Shown: in pieces, positions 1 to 8,961 of the stretch
Position numbering within the stretch: the stretch's first letter is position 1
Layout of the letters: each line of letters opens with the position of its first letter
Origin: Aminobacter sp. AP02
GTDB lineage: Bacteria > Pseudomonadota > Alphaproteobacteria > Rhizobiales > Rhizobiaceae
Direction: 5' to 3'
Assembly (NCBI RefSeq): GCF_003148805.1
Contig: NZ_QGGX01000013.1
Span: 1 to 64,000, forward strand
DNA: 64,000 bases
The notes under the pieces: model-generated
The model's input: only the letters and a program-made list of their open reading frames with translations
What the model was told of the DNA's origin: nothing
Database searches by the model: none
Made by a program: the position numbers and the translations under genes

Positions 1-95
1 ACCAGCACCTCGCCCTCGCGCGGCCCCTCAAGGTCCACCTCCATGATCTCGAGCGGCTTTCCGGCTCCAACGGCTACGGCGGCGCGGGTTTTCAT
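1..95 (-). CDS. adhC: S-(hydroxymethyl)glutathione dehydrogenase / class III alcohol dehydrogenase, N-terminal fragment
   Basis: Only the first 31 codons are in the window; the gene runs off the left edge. The translation begins MKTRAAVAVGAGKPLEIMEV and continues DLEGPREGEVL, which matches the conserved start of class III zinc alcohol dehydrogenases. These enzymes oxidise S-hydroxymethylglutathione (formaldehyde bound to glutathione) with NAD in the cytoplasm. A GAAGGA ribosome binding site lies about 7 bases before the ATG. It is divergent from dnaE. The zinc ligands and cofactor domain are outside the window, so the exact subfamily rests on the N-terminus alone. Confidence 0.75.
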   Translation of the reverse strand, partial: MKTRAAVAVGAGKPLEIMEVDLEGPREGEVL

Positions 96-367
96 GGCGA
101 TGTTCCTTCAAGCAAAGTCAGGGGCAAATGTCTGGCAGCAGGGTTTCAGGTTTTGCCGGGGCGATCAACCTGGAAGACGACACCGCACGGTCGTAAAGCG
201 GCGCCTGCGATGGTACTCCACAAGCCGATGCTGGCGCGACCCCTTGCGGGATGGACATGGCGGCAACGGTGACCGAACATGGCTGCGGAATTCTCATTTC
301 AATGGCAGACGATTCGATGTCGAGTGACAGGCTCCCGCGCGACCCGCTCAAGCGTGAAGCGTTAAAA

Positions 368-3300
368 ATGGCTGACAAGCCAGAAGCTTCCGATCGGATG
401 TTCATCCATCTTCGCGTTCACTCTGCTTATTCGCTTCTTGAGGGTGCCTTGCCGCTCGGCAAGGTCGTAGGCTATGCCGTCAAGGACCAGGCGCCGGCCA
501 TCGCAATAGCCGACAGCAACAATCTGTTTGGTGCGCTCGAATTCGCCCAAAAGGCCACCAAGGATGGCGTCCAGCCTTTGATTGGCTGTCAGGTGGATGT
601 CGATTTTGCCGAGGCTGTCGATCCCGCTCAGCGCGGGCCGGTGTTCAAGGCTCCTCTTGAGCTATTGCCCGTGGTGCTCATGGCCGCGACGGAGGTGGGT
701 TACGCCAATCTCGTGCGATTGGTCAGCCGCCTTTATCTCGAAACGCCTGCGGGCGATCCTGTGCATGCGACGCTCGACTGGCTTGCGGCATCGGCGGAAG
801 GCATCATCTGCCTGACCGGCGGTCCTCGCGGGCCGATCGGTGCTGCGATCAAGAGCGATCACGCACCGCTGGCAGAAAATCGCCTGCTGGCCCTCAAGGC
901 CATGTTCGGCGACCGGCTTTACGTGGAAGTGGAGCGTCTGGCCGGCTACGATCGTGGCATCGAAGCGGCAACTGTCGAACTTGCCTATCGCCATCATCTG
1001 CCGCTGGTCGCCACCAACGAGGCGTTTTTCCCGGCGCGCGCCGACTACGAGGCACATGACGCGCTGATCGCGATCGCCGAGGGCTCCGTGGTCGCGGAAG
1101 ACAATCGCCGCAGGCTTACGCCCGACAATTACCTCAAGTCTCAGAAGGAGATGTCGGAGCTTTTTGCAGACTTGCCTGAGGCGATTGACAATACGGTCGA
1201 GATCGCCCGGCGCTGCTCGTACTATCCGAAGAACCGCAACCCGATCCTTCCGCGCTTCACCGGCGGCGACATAGCCGATGCCGATGCGGCGGTCGCAGCC
1301 GAAGCCGCCGAACTGACCAGGCAGGCGCACGATGGCCTTGCCATGCGCATAGCTTCGCGTGGGCTGGCCGAAGGCTACACGTCGGAGCAATACACGGAGC
1401 GGCTTGAATACGAGCTCGGCATCATCGAGCGCATGAAATTCCCCGGCTACTTCCTGATCGTTGCGGACTTCATCAAGTGGGGCAAGCTGCAGGGCATTCC
1501 AGTCGGACCCGGCCGCGGTTCGGGCGCTGGTTCGCTGGTCGCTTATGCGCTGACCATCACCGACGTCGACCCGCTGCGTTTCTCGCTGCTGTTCGAGCGC
1601 TTCCTCAATCCCGACCGCGTTTCGATGCCCGACTTCGACATCGACTTCTGCCAGGACCGGCGCGAAGAGGTGATCCGCTACGTTCAGGGCAAATATGGCC
1701 GCGACCAGGTGGGGCAGATCATCACCTTCGGAACGCTGCAGGCACGCGCCGTGTTGCGCGACGTCGGGCGCGTGCTGCAGATGCCCTACGGCCAGGTCGA
1801 CAAGCTGTGCAAGATGGTGCCGCAGAATCCGGCAAATCCGGTGACTTTGGGACAAGCGATAGAGGGCGAGCCGCGCTTTGCCGAAGAGGCCGAACGCGAG
1901 CCGATCGTCCAGACGCTGCTCGACATGGCGCAGAAGCTCGAAGGGCTCTATCGCCACGCCTCGACCCATGCCGCCGGCATCGTCATTGGTGACCGTCCCT
2001 TGTCCGAACTGGTGCCGATGTACCGGGATCCGCGTTCGGACATGCCGGTCACGCAATTCAACATGAAGTACGTCGAGCAGGCCGGGCTGGTGAAGTTCGA
2101 CTTCCTTGGCCTGAAGACGCTGACGGTGCTGCAGAAGGCGCTGCAGTTCATCAGCCGGCGCGGCGTAGACATCGACCTTGCCGTAATCCCGCTCGACGAC
2201 CCGCTGACCTATGCGATGCTGTCGCGCGGCGAAACGGTCGGCATCTTCCAGGTTGAAAGTGCTGGCATGCGCAAGGCGCTGATCGGCATGAAGCCCGACC
2301 GCGTCGAAGACATTATCGCGCTGGTGGCGCTCTATCGCCCGGGCCCGATGGAGAACATCCCGACCTACAACGCCCGCAAGCATGGCGACGAGGAGATCGC
2401 CTCGATCCATCCGATGATCGACCATCTGGTGAAGGAGACCCAAGGGGTCATCGTCTACCAGGAACAGGTCATGCAGATCGCCCAGGAGCTGTCGGGCTAT
2501 TCGCTGGGCGAGGCTGACCTCTTGCGTCGCGCGATGGGCAAGAAGATCCGCGCGGAGATGGACAAGCAGCGCGAGCGCTTCGTCACCGGCGCGGTGGAAA
2601 AAGGCGTCTCCAAGCCCCAGTCCAACGCGATCTTCGACCTGCTCGCCAAGTTTGCCGACTACGGCTTCAACAAGTCGCACGCGGCCGCTTATGCCATCGT
2701 ATCCTACCAGACGGCTTATCTGAAGGCGCATTACCCGGTCGAGTTCCTCGCCGCGTCGATGACCTACGATATGTCCAACACCGACAAGCTCAATGACTTC
2801 CGCCAGGACGCGATGCGCCTTGGCATTGAGGTCGTTCCGCCGTCGGTGATGACCAGCTTCCGCGACTTCGAGGTTGGCGAAAAGAAGATCTTCTACTCGC
2901 TTGCTGCCATCAAGGGCGTCGGCGAAGCCGCGGTCCACCACATCGTCGCCAAGCGCGCGGAAAAGCCTTTTGCCAGCCTCGCAGACTTTTGTGAGCGCAT
3001 TGATCCGAAGATCGTTGGCAAGCGTGTGTTCGAAAGCCTGATCATGGCCGGGGCCTTCGATTGCTTCGGGTATGAGCGCGCGGCGCTGATGGCCGGCATC
3101 GAACGAATGATGGGCCTGGCCTCGCTGGCGCATGAGAACGCCACGCTAGGCCAGTCCGACATTTTTGGCAGCGCGTTTTCCGGCCAGGCGCCGGTGCTGC
3201 ACTTGCCGCAGGCAGATGCATGGCTGCCAGCCGACAGGTTGCATCGCGAATTCCAGGTCGTCGGCTTCTACCTTTCGGCGCACCCGCTCGACGAATACAA

Positions 3301-3847
3301 ATCGGCTCTGGAAAAGATGCGTGTCCAGAACTGGACGGATTTCGCTGCTGCGGTGAAGCGCGGGGCGACCGCGGGGCGCTTGGCGGGAACAGTCACCACC
3401 AAGCAGGAGCGCAAGACCAAGACCGGCAACAAGATGGGTGTGATCCAGTTCTCCGACGTCTCGGGGCAGTACGAGTCGGTGCTGTTTTCGGAGGCGCTGG
3501 CCCAGTATCGCGATCTGCTCGAGCCGGGCAGGTCGGTGGTCATCACCGTTGCTGCCGAGGACCGTCCGGAGGGCGTCAACCTGCGCATCCAGACGGTGCA
3601 GTCGCTCGAAGACGAAGCAAGCCGGGTGCAAAAGACGCTGCGCATCTTCGTGCGTGACGCGGCCCCGCTCAACATGCTGTCCAATCAGTTGACGGTACGC
3701 GGCGAGGGCGAGGTCAGCTTCATCGTGCTCAAGGGCGAAGCGCAGGGCGAGATCGAGATCGAACTGCCCAATCGCTATCGCATTACGCCGTCGATCGCCT
3801 CTGCCATGAGGGCCGTGCCAGGGGTTGTCGAAGTAGAACTGGTCTAG
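368..3847 (+). CDS. dnaE: DNA polymerase III alpha subunit (replicative DnaE)
   Basis: Catalytic subunit of the replicative polymerase. With the ATG at 368 the protein is 1159 residues, close to the usual size. The N-terminal PHP domain starts with HLRVHSAYSLLEGALPL near residue 14. The polymerase active-site motif PDFDIDF lies near residue 421 and KFDFLGLKTL near 575. A helix-hairpin-helix region (AIKGVGEAAV) and a C-terminal OB fold near residue 1005 follow. In-frame starts at 251 and 302 would add residues with no resemblance to the family, so 368 was chosen, although no strong ribosome binding site precedes any of them. No imuA or imuB neighbour is present, so this is the replicative DnaE1 rather than the mutagenic DnaE2/ImuC. 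Confidence 0.95.
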   Translation: MADKPEASDRMFIHLRVHSAYSLLEGALPLGKVVGYAVKDQAPAIAIADSNNLFGALEFAQKATKDGVQPLIGCQVDVDFAEAVDPAQRGPVFKAPLELLPVVLMAATEVGYANLVRLVSRLYLETPAGDPVHATLDWLAASAEGIICLTGGPRGPIGAAIKSDHAPLAENRLLALKAMFGDRLYVEVERLAGYDRGIEAATVELAYRHHLPLVATNEAFFPARADYEAHDALIAIAEGSVVAEDNRRRLTPDNYLKSQKEMSELFADLPEAIDNTVEIARRCSYYPKNRNPILPRFTGGDIADADAAVAAEAAELTRQAHDGLAMRIASRGLAEGYTSEQYTERLEYELGIIERMKFPGYFLIVADFIKWGKLQGIPVGPGRGSGAGSLVAYALTITDVDPLRFSLLFERFLNPDRVSMPDFDIDFCQDRREEVIRYVQGKYGRDQVGQIITFGTLQARAVLRDVGRVLQMPYGQVDKLCKMVPQNPANPVTLGQAIEGEPRFAEEAEREPIVQTLLDMAQKLEGLYRHASTHAAGIVIGDRPLSELVPMYRDPRSDMPVTQFNMKYVEQAGLVKFDFLGLKTLTVLQKALQFISRRGVDIDLAVIPLDDPLTYAMLSRGETVGIFQVESAGMRKALIGMKPDRVEDIIALVALYRPGPMENIPTYNARKHGDEEIASIHPMIDHLVKETQGVIVYQEQVMQIAQELSGYSLGEADLLRRAMGKKIRAEMDKQRERFVTGAVEKGVSKPQSNAIFDLLAKFADYGFNKSHAAAYAIVSYQTAYLKAHYPVEFLAASMTYDMSNTDKLNDFRQDAMRLGIEVVPPSVMTSFRDFEVGEKKIFYSLAAIKGVGEAAVHHIVAKRAEKPFASLADFCERIDPKIVGKRVFESLIMAGAFDCFGYERAALMAGIERMMGLASLAHENATLGQSDIFGSAFSGQAPVLHLPQADAWLPADRLHREFQVVGFYLSAHPLDEYKSALEKMRVQNWTDFAAAVKRGATAGRLAGTVTTKQERKTKTGNKMGVIQFSDVSGQYESVLFSEALAQYRDLLEPGRSVVITVAAEDRPEGVNLRIQTVQSLEDEASRVQKTLRIFVRDAAPLNMLSNQLTVRGEGEVSFIVLKGEAQGEIEIELPNRYRITPSIASAMRAVPGVVEVELV

Positions 3848-5196
3848 GTCAGGAAACCTTTGTCGCTGCCCTTGCGTACCAGCGCGTCCCGGCAGGACTG
3901 CGCGCGCTCCAGCAGCATTGCTCGCTCGCGCTGGTTCTGCGTCAGCGCCGCCGCCCGTTCGAATTCGCCGAGCGCTTCGTGAACACGGCCGAGCTTCATC
4001 AACAGGTCGGCTCGCACGCTGGGCAGAAAGTGATAGTTGCGTAGCGCCGGCTCGTACGCAAGCTGGTCGGCAAGTTCCAACCCGGCGGCCGGGCCGAACG
4101 CTATCGCCAGTGCCATGGCACGGTTCAGTTCGATCACGGGCGAGGGGGCAAGCTCGCCGAGCGCCGCATAGAGCGCAGCAATGCGTTTCCAGTCGGTCTC
4201 TTCCGCGGTGCGGGCACGCGCGTGGCAGGCGGCAATGGCCGCCTGCAGTGTGTAGGGCCCGGGCTGGGGCAGTGCTTGTGCCCTGGCAAGGGCTGCAAGC
4301 CCGCGATTGATCAGCAGGTGATCCCAGCGGGTGCGGTTCTGGTCGAGCAGGAGGATCGGACGGCCTTGGGCATCGCTGCGGGCCGGCAGCCGCGATGCCT
4401 GGATTTCCATCAGGGCGATAAGGCCGTGGACTTCCGCTTCGTTGGGAGCGAGGCTCGCCAGCATTCGCCCCAGTCGCATCGCCTCCTGGCATAGCTGCGG
4501 ACGCATCCAGTCGTCGCCCTTGGTCGCCGAATATCCCTCGTTGAAGACCAGATAAAGCACTTCGAGCACGGAAGTCAGTCGTTCCGCGCGGTCGGATCCA
4601 TTGGGCATTTCGAACGGGACTCCGGCCTCCGACAACAGACGCTTCGCCCGCACAATGCGTTGGGACATGGCGGTTTCAGTGACCAGATAGGCGCGTGCGA
4701 TTTCCTCGGTCGTCAGTCCGCCGATCAGCCGGAGCGTCAAGGCAACGCGTGCTTCCGTCGATAGAACCGGATGGCAGGACACGAACATCAACCCGAGCAT
4801 TTCGTCGCCGAAATCGGCGTCGCTGTCTGGTGGTCCGACCGGTGCCTCGGCCTCGGCATCGATGCTGAGCAGCATGAGCTTGCCATGCGCCATCTTGGTC
4901 CGGCGGAAATGGTCGATGGCGCGACGCCTGGCGGAGGTGATCAGCCAGCCGCCGGGCTTGTCCGGAACGCCGTCCTCCGGCCAACTACGCAATGCTGCGA
5001 TCAGCGCGTCCTGGGCGAATTCTTCGGCGAGGTCGACATTGCGCGTGAAGCGGGCGAGTGCTGCAATGATCCGCGCCCGCTCCATTCGGAACACCGTCTC
5101 GATGGCCCGATGCGTCGCCCGGCTTTTGGCAACGCTGTCGTCGGGCTGAGGATACAGGTCCGGGTGGTCCCGCGAATGGCGATCGTTCGTGGGCAT
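3844..5196 (-). CDS. ECF RNA polymerase sigma factor, ECF42-like, with C-terminal extension
   Basis: A 450-residue sigma factor. Region 2 (RIIAALARFTRNVDLAEEF ... ALIAALRSW) and region 4 (LTLRLIGGLTTEEIARAYL) occupy roughly residues 30-195. About 240 residues of helical, TPR-like sequence follow (the DUF6596 type region, for example LYLVFNEGYSATKGDDW). This layout, together with a DGPF-domain gene immediately upstream, is the signature of group ECF42. Those sigma factors lack an anti-sigma factor and use the C-terminal extension for their activity. The start ATG directly abuts the stop of the DGPF gene (TAG-ATG), so the two are co-transcribed and probably translationally coupled. The 3' end overlaps the dnaE stop by 4 bases, in convergent orientation. 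Confidence 0.9.
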   Translation of the reverse strand: MPTNDRHSRDHPDLYPQPDDSVAKSRATHRAIETVFRMERARIIAALARFTRNVDLAEEFAQDALIAALRSWPEDGVPDKPGGWLITSARRRAIDHFRRTKMAHGKLMLLSIDAEAEAPVGPPDSDADFGDEMLGLMFVSCHPVLSTEARVALTLRLIGGLTTEEIARAYLVTETAMSQRIVRAKRLLSEAGVPFEMPNGSDRAERLTSVLEVLYLVFNEGYSATKGDDWMRPQLCQEAMRLGRMLASLAPNEAEVHGLIALMEIQASRLPARSDAQGRPILLLDQNRTRWDHLLINRGLAALARAQALPQPGPYTLQAAIAACHARARTAEETDWKRIAALYAALGELAPSPVIELNRAMALAIAFGPAAGLELADQLAYEPALRNYHFLPSVRADLLMKLGRVHEALGEFERAAALTQNQRERAMLLERAQSCRDALVRKGSDKGFLT

Positions 5197-5610
5197 CTAT
5201 GTCCTGTCTTGTGCGATGCCCATTTCGCGGAAGCGGTCGATGCCTTCGCTGTGTTCGAAATCCTCTAGCTCGAACATCTGGCGCACTTCGATCTCGCCAT
5301 TTTCGATCTGAGGGTTCGGAAAACGGTTGGCCCACTCCATCGCTTCCTCACGCGTCTTCACCTGGATGATGGTGTAGCCAGCGATCAGTTCCTTGGTTTC
5401 TGCGAAGGGGCCGTCGGTGATGGTCTTCTTGCCACCGGACCATTTGATCCGCCAGCCCTTGGAACTCGGTTGCAGGCCGCTGCCGTCAAGCAGCACGCCG
5501 GCCTTGGCCAGTTCCTCGTGATAGTCTGCCATCGCGCTGATCATTTCGGCTGGTGGCATGATGCCTGCCTCGGAGTCCCTGCTGGCTTTGACGACGATCA
5601 TGAAACGCAT
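5197..5610 (-). CDS. DGPF-domain (YCII-related) protein, partner of the ECF42 sigma factor
   Basis: A 137-residue protein of the YCII/DGPF family. It begins MRFMIVVKAS and carries the family motif TDGPFAETKE near residue 65, followed by the typical I-x-GYTIIQVKTREEAMEWA strand and helix. The family folds as a ferredoxin-like alpha-beta barrel of unknown biochemical activity. Members beside ECF42 sigma factors are usually the main target of that sigma factor. An AGGAG ribosome binding site lies 8 bases before the ATG. The gene is first in a two-gene operon with the sigma factor. Confidence 0.9.
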   Translation of the reverse strand: MRFMIVVKASRDSEAGIMPPAEMISAMADYHEELAKAGVLLDGSGLQPSSKGWRIKWSGGKKTITDGPFAETKELIAGYTIIQVKTREEAMEWANRFPNPQIENGEIEVRQMFELEDFEHSEGIDRFREMGIAQDRT

Positions 5611-5669
5611 GCTCTGTGCTCCTGGGTTGCTCGGCCAGCACCCATTGCCGGCCTTCGATCCGCCAACAC

Positions 5670-5695
5670 GACGAGTGGAGGTTAGCAGGATCGAC
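5670..5695 (-). promoter_or_regulatory. Candidate ECF42-dependent promoter of the DGPF-sigma operon
   Basis: Read on the minus strand, GTCGA at 5695-5691 is followed after 17 bases by CGTC at 5673-5670. This resembles the TGTCGA / CGTC-like elements reported for ECF42 autoregulated promoters, as recalled from family knowledge. It lies about 60 bases before the DGPF start codon. Inference only; one base of the -35 element differs. Confidence 0.35.
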
Positions 5696-5802
5696 GCTTC
5701 AAAGAATTTTTTCTGAGTTAGGGACCAATTGGAGGCGCGTTGCCGGTGGCAACCTGTAGTGGTATTTTAGTTTGAGCGTATGTGTGAAGCCGGAGTGTCG
5801 TC

Positions 5803-6813
5803 ATGGACGAAAATGCCGCCACCACTCAACTCATGCAGATGGTCAACGGATACCAGGTGTCACAGGCGATCTGCGTCGCTGCAACACTCGGTATCGCAGA
5901 TCAACTTACCGATGGCGCCCGAACCAGCGACGAGTTGGCGACGGCAACGCATTCTCATCCGCAGGCGCTATACCGGCTGCTGCGCGCGCTTGCTTCTGTC
6001 GGCGTACTGCATGAGGGAGACGGCCGTCGATTCACGTTGACCGAGCTCGGATACGGCCTGTGTTCGGATGCGCCTCAATCCGTGGCTGGGTGGGCGCGAA
6101 TGGTTGAACGAGCCTACTACCGTCAGGCGTGGAGCGAGTTGCTGCACAGCGTGCGCACCGGCGAGAACGCATTCCAGCATGCCCATGGCATGGGGGTCTG
6201 GCAATACCGGGCGGAGCACCCTGAGGAGTCGGTGACATTCGATCGGGCGATGACTTCGTTGTCGCGCCTGGTGGCCGACGCGGTGCTTGATGCCTATGAT
6301 TTCAGTCCTTTCGACGTGGTCATGGATGTCGGTGGCGGGCAAGGCGCGCTTCTCGCCGGGATATTGAAGCGTAATCCTTCCCAAAGAGGCATCCTGTTTG
6401 ATCAACCGCAGGTGGTTGCAGGTGCGGCGCCCACACTTCAGGCGGCCCTGGTCGCGGAGCGCTGTCAGATCGTTGGTGGCGACTTCTTTGCAGCGGTTCC
6501 CGACGGTGCTGACGCGCACGTCATGAAGTGGATTATCCATGACTGGGATGACGAACGTTCCATCGCGGTCCTGAAAAGCAGCCGGCGCGCGATGCGTCCA
6601 GGCGGCAAGCTTTTGGTCCTGGAGGCGGTGTTGGCACCGCCCAACGAGGGCGCGCGCGTGAAGTTCGCCGACCTCAACATGCTCGCGGTGCCAGGAGGGC
6701 AGGAGCGAACTGCTGACGAGTTCGCCCGGCTATTCGAGGCTTCAGGCTTCAGGTTGACGCGAACGATCAATGCCGGTCCGCGCATCAGCATCATCGAAGG
6801 CGTGCCGGACTGA
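5803..6813 (+). CDS. Class I SAM-dependent O-methyltransferase (ASMT / Methyltransf_2 type)
   Basis: A 336-residue protein. An N-terminal winged-helix dimerisation domain (SQAICVAATLGIADQL ... ALYRLLRALASVGVLHE) occupies residues 15-70. The SAM-binding motif VVMDVGGGQGALLAGI is near residue 171 and VGGDFF near 225. The HDW segment (KWIIHDWDDERSIAVL) supplies the likely catalytic histidine. This is the plan of acetylserotonin/caffeate-type and polyketide O-methyltransferases, which act on small hydroxylated aromatics. No biosynthetic cluster surrounds it, so the substrate cannot be named. GGAG precedes the ATG. It is divergent from the DGPF-sigma operon. Confidence 0.85.
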   Translation: MDENAATTQLMQMVNGYQVSQAICVAATLGIADQLTDGARTSDELATATHSHPQALYRLLRALASVGVLHEGDGRRFTLTELGYGLCSDAPQSVAGWARMVERAYYRQAWSELLHSVRTGENAFQHAHGMGVWQYRAEHPEESVTFDRAMTSLSRLVADAVLDAYDFSPFDVVMDVGGGQGALLAGILKRNPSQRGILFDQPQVVAGAAPTLQAALVAERCQIVGGDFFAAVPDGADAHVMKWIIHDWDDERSIAVLKSSRRAMRPGGKLLVLEAVLAPPNEGARVKFADLNMLAVPGGQERTADEFARLFEASGFRLTRTINAGPRISIIEGVPD

Positions 6814-6918
6814 AGCCATCGGTTTTTCGCGACCACCGATTGTGGCGGAACTCGGCTTGACTTGGCACCGATAAGAATAAATCCTGCCCATCAGCGGAAA
6901 CGATGGCAGGCGGACGAT

Positions 6919-7872
6919 ATGAAGCCCCTATTGCGTGGTGTCTGCGTAACAGCTGCGGTCTTGGGAGGAGCCTTCCAGGTGTCGGCTGCCGATCTGGTTG
7001 TGGCGATGCCCAACTGGCCCTCCGGACAGGCGTCCGCAAACATCATCAAGGCTGCGTTGGAAAAGTCCCTCGAGGTGAAGGTCGACGTCCAGGAGATGGG
7101 CACGATGATCGCCTTCACTGGCCTGGATACGGGGACTGTCGATGTCTACCCTGAAGTTTGGCAACCGAATTTCGACCAGCTGATCCAGAAGTTCAGCACC
7201 GAACGCGGAACGGTCCATCTGAGTTCGCGCAATGTGGCGGCGACCCAGGGGCTTTGCGTCACGCAAAAGACGTACGACGACTTTGGCATTCACGACGTTG
7301 CCGACCTGAAGGATCCCGCCAAGGCCAAGGTCTTCGACACCGACGGCGACGGCAAGGGCGAGATGTGGATCGGTGCTCGCGGCTGGCTGTCGACCGATGT
7401 CGAGCGCATTCGCGCCAAGAGCTATGGCTATGCCGACACGATGACGCTGCTCGAAATGCCTGAAGAGGTTGCCATGTCGGCGGTCGATGCCGCCGCTGCC
7501 ACCGACAAGCCGATCATCTTTTACTGCTACAGCCCGCATCATGTGTTCGAACTTCACCAGGTCAAACAGTTGAGCGAGCCGCCATTCGATGCTGCGAAAT
7601 GGAACATCGTCTTGCAGGCGGACGATCCTATGTGGCTGTCGAAGTCGGATGCGCCAGTGGCCTGGAAGCCGTCAAGTTTCAGCGTCGCTTATGCAACCTC
7701 GCTGTCCAAACGCTTGCCGCAAGTTGCCAAGTTACTGGACAATATTGATTTCACCGCCGACGAAGTGACGGCGATGAGCTACGCCATCGAAGTCGAACGG
7801 CAGGATCCGGCGAAATATGCGGAGCAATGGGTGGCGAGCCATGAAGATCGCGTGAAGGCATGGCTGCAGTAG
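6919..7872 (+). CDS. Glycine betaine/choline-type ABC transporter substrate-binding protein (OpuAC family)
   Basis: A 317-residue periplasmic binding protein. The ATG at 6919 gives a clean signal peptide (MKPLLRGVCVTAAVLGGAF ... VSA) with cleavage before ADLVVAMPNWPSG. The start of the mature protein and the stretch TGTVDVYPEVWQPNF are typical of ProX/ChoX-like quaternary-amine receptors. A conserved YCYSPHHVF segment lies near residue 200. The inner-membrane permease and ATPase are not adjacent, so this is an orphan receptor or works with a distant transporter. The exact ligand (glycine betaine, proline betaine or choline) is not decidable here. A start at 6862 is also open but would bury the signal peptide. 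Confidence 0.85.
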   Translation: MKPLLRGVCVTAAVLGGAFQVSAADLVVAMPNWPSGQASANIIKAALEKSLEVKVDVQEMGTMIAFTGLDTGTVDVYPEVWQPNFDQLIQKFSTERGTVHLSSRNVAATQGLCVTQKTYDDFGIHDVADLKDPAKAKVFDTDGDGKGEMWIGARGWLSTDVERIRAKSYGYADTMTLLEMPEEVAMSAVDAAAATDKPIIFYCYSPHHVFELHQVKQLSEPPFDAAKWNIVLQADDPMWLSKSDAPVAWKPSSFSVAYATSLSKRLPQVAKLLDNIDFTADEVTAMSYAIEVERQDPAKYAEQWVASHEDRVKAWLQ

Positions 7873-7904
7873 GGCCGGACAGGTCCGCAACGGGGACAAG
7901 CTCA

Positions 7905-8582
7905 ATGACAGGCATAATGCGTCTAGGTGGAAGATTGCGCCGAGCCGTTGCACTTTCTGTTGCAGTCGGACTTGGCACGACACTCGCTTTTGCTGATCAG
8001 ACGCAGATATTCGATCCAAAGACGCACAAGTGGGTCAACTATGATCGCAAGAAGGCGCGGCAATACTACGCCGCCCATGGTCAGGTCCCGGACGCGTTCC
8101 GGCGTCAGGTGGTCGACTTCCGCACCGCTGAAAAGCCGGGAACGATCATCATCGATGGCAACCAGCACTTCCTCTATCTCGTGCTGCCCGGTCTGAAGGC
8201 CGTGCGCTATGGCATTGGCGTCGGCCGCGACGGTTTTGGCTGGGCGGGCATCGTGCGGGTGGGACGCATGGCCGAATGGCCGACCTGGACGCCACCGGCC
8301 GAGATGGTCGCACGTGATCCGAACGCAGTAAAATTCGCTGGCGGCATGCCCGGAGGTCCCGACAATCCGCTCGGCGCCCGCGCGCTCTACCTCTACCAGG
8401 GCGACCAGGACACGATTTACCGCATCCACGGCACGCCCGAGCCCTGGACGATCGGCCTCGACGTTTCGTCGGGCTGCATCCGCATGAACAATGATGACAT
8501 CGTCGACCTGTATTCGCAGGTCCAAGTCGGGGCCAAGGTCGTGGTGCTGATGCAGGGGGCAGCGCTCTACAAGGGGGTGTAG
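7905..8582 (+). CDS. L,D-transpeptidase (ErfK/YbiS/YcfS/YnhG, YkuD domain)
   Basis: A 225-residue exported protein. The YkuD catalytic signature runs HGTPEP ... SSGCIRMNNDDIV near residues 176-205, with the nucleophilic cysteine in SSGCIRM and its partner histidine in the HGTPEP stretch. Such enzymes form 3-3 peptidoglycan cross-links or attach outer-membrane proteins to the wall, a common feature of rhizobial cell walls. An N-terminal hydrophobic segment (RAVALSVAVGLGTTLAFA) is the signal peptide. GGGGAC about 9 bases before 7905 supports this start; an earlier frame start at 7860 overlaps the upstream gene. Confidence 0.9.
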   Translation: MTGIMRLGGRLRRAVALSVAVGLGTTLAFADQTQIFDPKTHKWVNYDRKKARQYYAAHGQVPDAFRRQVVDFRTAEKPGTIIIDGNQHFLYLVLPGLKAVRYGIGVGRDGFGWAGIVRVGRMAEWPTWTPPAEMVARDPNAVKFAGGMPGGPDNPLGARALYLYQGDQDTIYRIHGTPEPWTIGLDVSSGCIRMNNDDIVDLYSQVQVGAKVVVLMQGAALYKGV

Positions 8583-8627
8583 GCGCCGTCATCTGATAAC
8601 AACAAGCGTGTCGAATGAGGGGATATC

Positions 8628-8936
8628 ATGCGAGCAGCTTTTCTTGCCGGGACTGGCTTGTTGATCGGCCTTGCGGCCGCAGGCTGTTCCTCTACCGCGC
8701 CTGAACCGCAAAACATGGCGCGGACCACCGTCCAGACCGCACCAGCGGATCTGCAACTGACCTGCGCCACCGCAACGGCAACGCAAGCCGGCGTAGATGC
8801 CAACAAGGTGCTGCCCGTCGGCTCGTCGACGCTCGACGCCACCAGATACCAGGTCGATCTCAACGCGTCGGGCCAGCGTTATACTTGTATCGTGGACAAT
8901 ACGGGCAACGTGACTTCGGTGCAGAAGGCGGCTTGA
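8628..8936 (+). CDS. Small lipoprotein of unknown function
   Basis: A 102-residue protein with a signal peptide ending in the lipobox LAAAGC (cysteine near residue 20), so it should be lipidated and membrane anchored. The mature part has two cysteines (LTCATAT and YTCIVDN) that could form a disulfide. A strong GAGGGG ribosome binding site precedes the ATG. It follows the L,D-transpeptidase by 45 bases and may be co-transcribed, hinting at a cell-envelope role. No known domain was recognised. Confidence 0.75.
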   Translation: MRAAFLAGTGLLIGLAAAGCSSTAPEPQNMARTTVQTAPADLQLTCATATATQAGVDANKVLPVGSSTLDATRYQVDLNASGQRYTCIVDNTGNVTSVQKAA

Positions 8937-8961
8937 AGGCTGCTTGCACCCAGCACGTGAC

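Noticed and set aside
662-3133. Long minus-strand open frame of 823 codons opposite dnaE
   Set aside because: It is antisense to a fully supported dnaE, has no family resemblance and no ribosome binding site; long shadow frames are common at this GC content.
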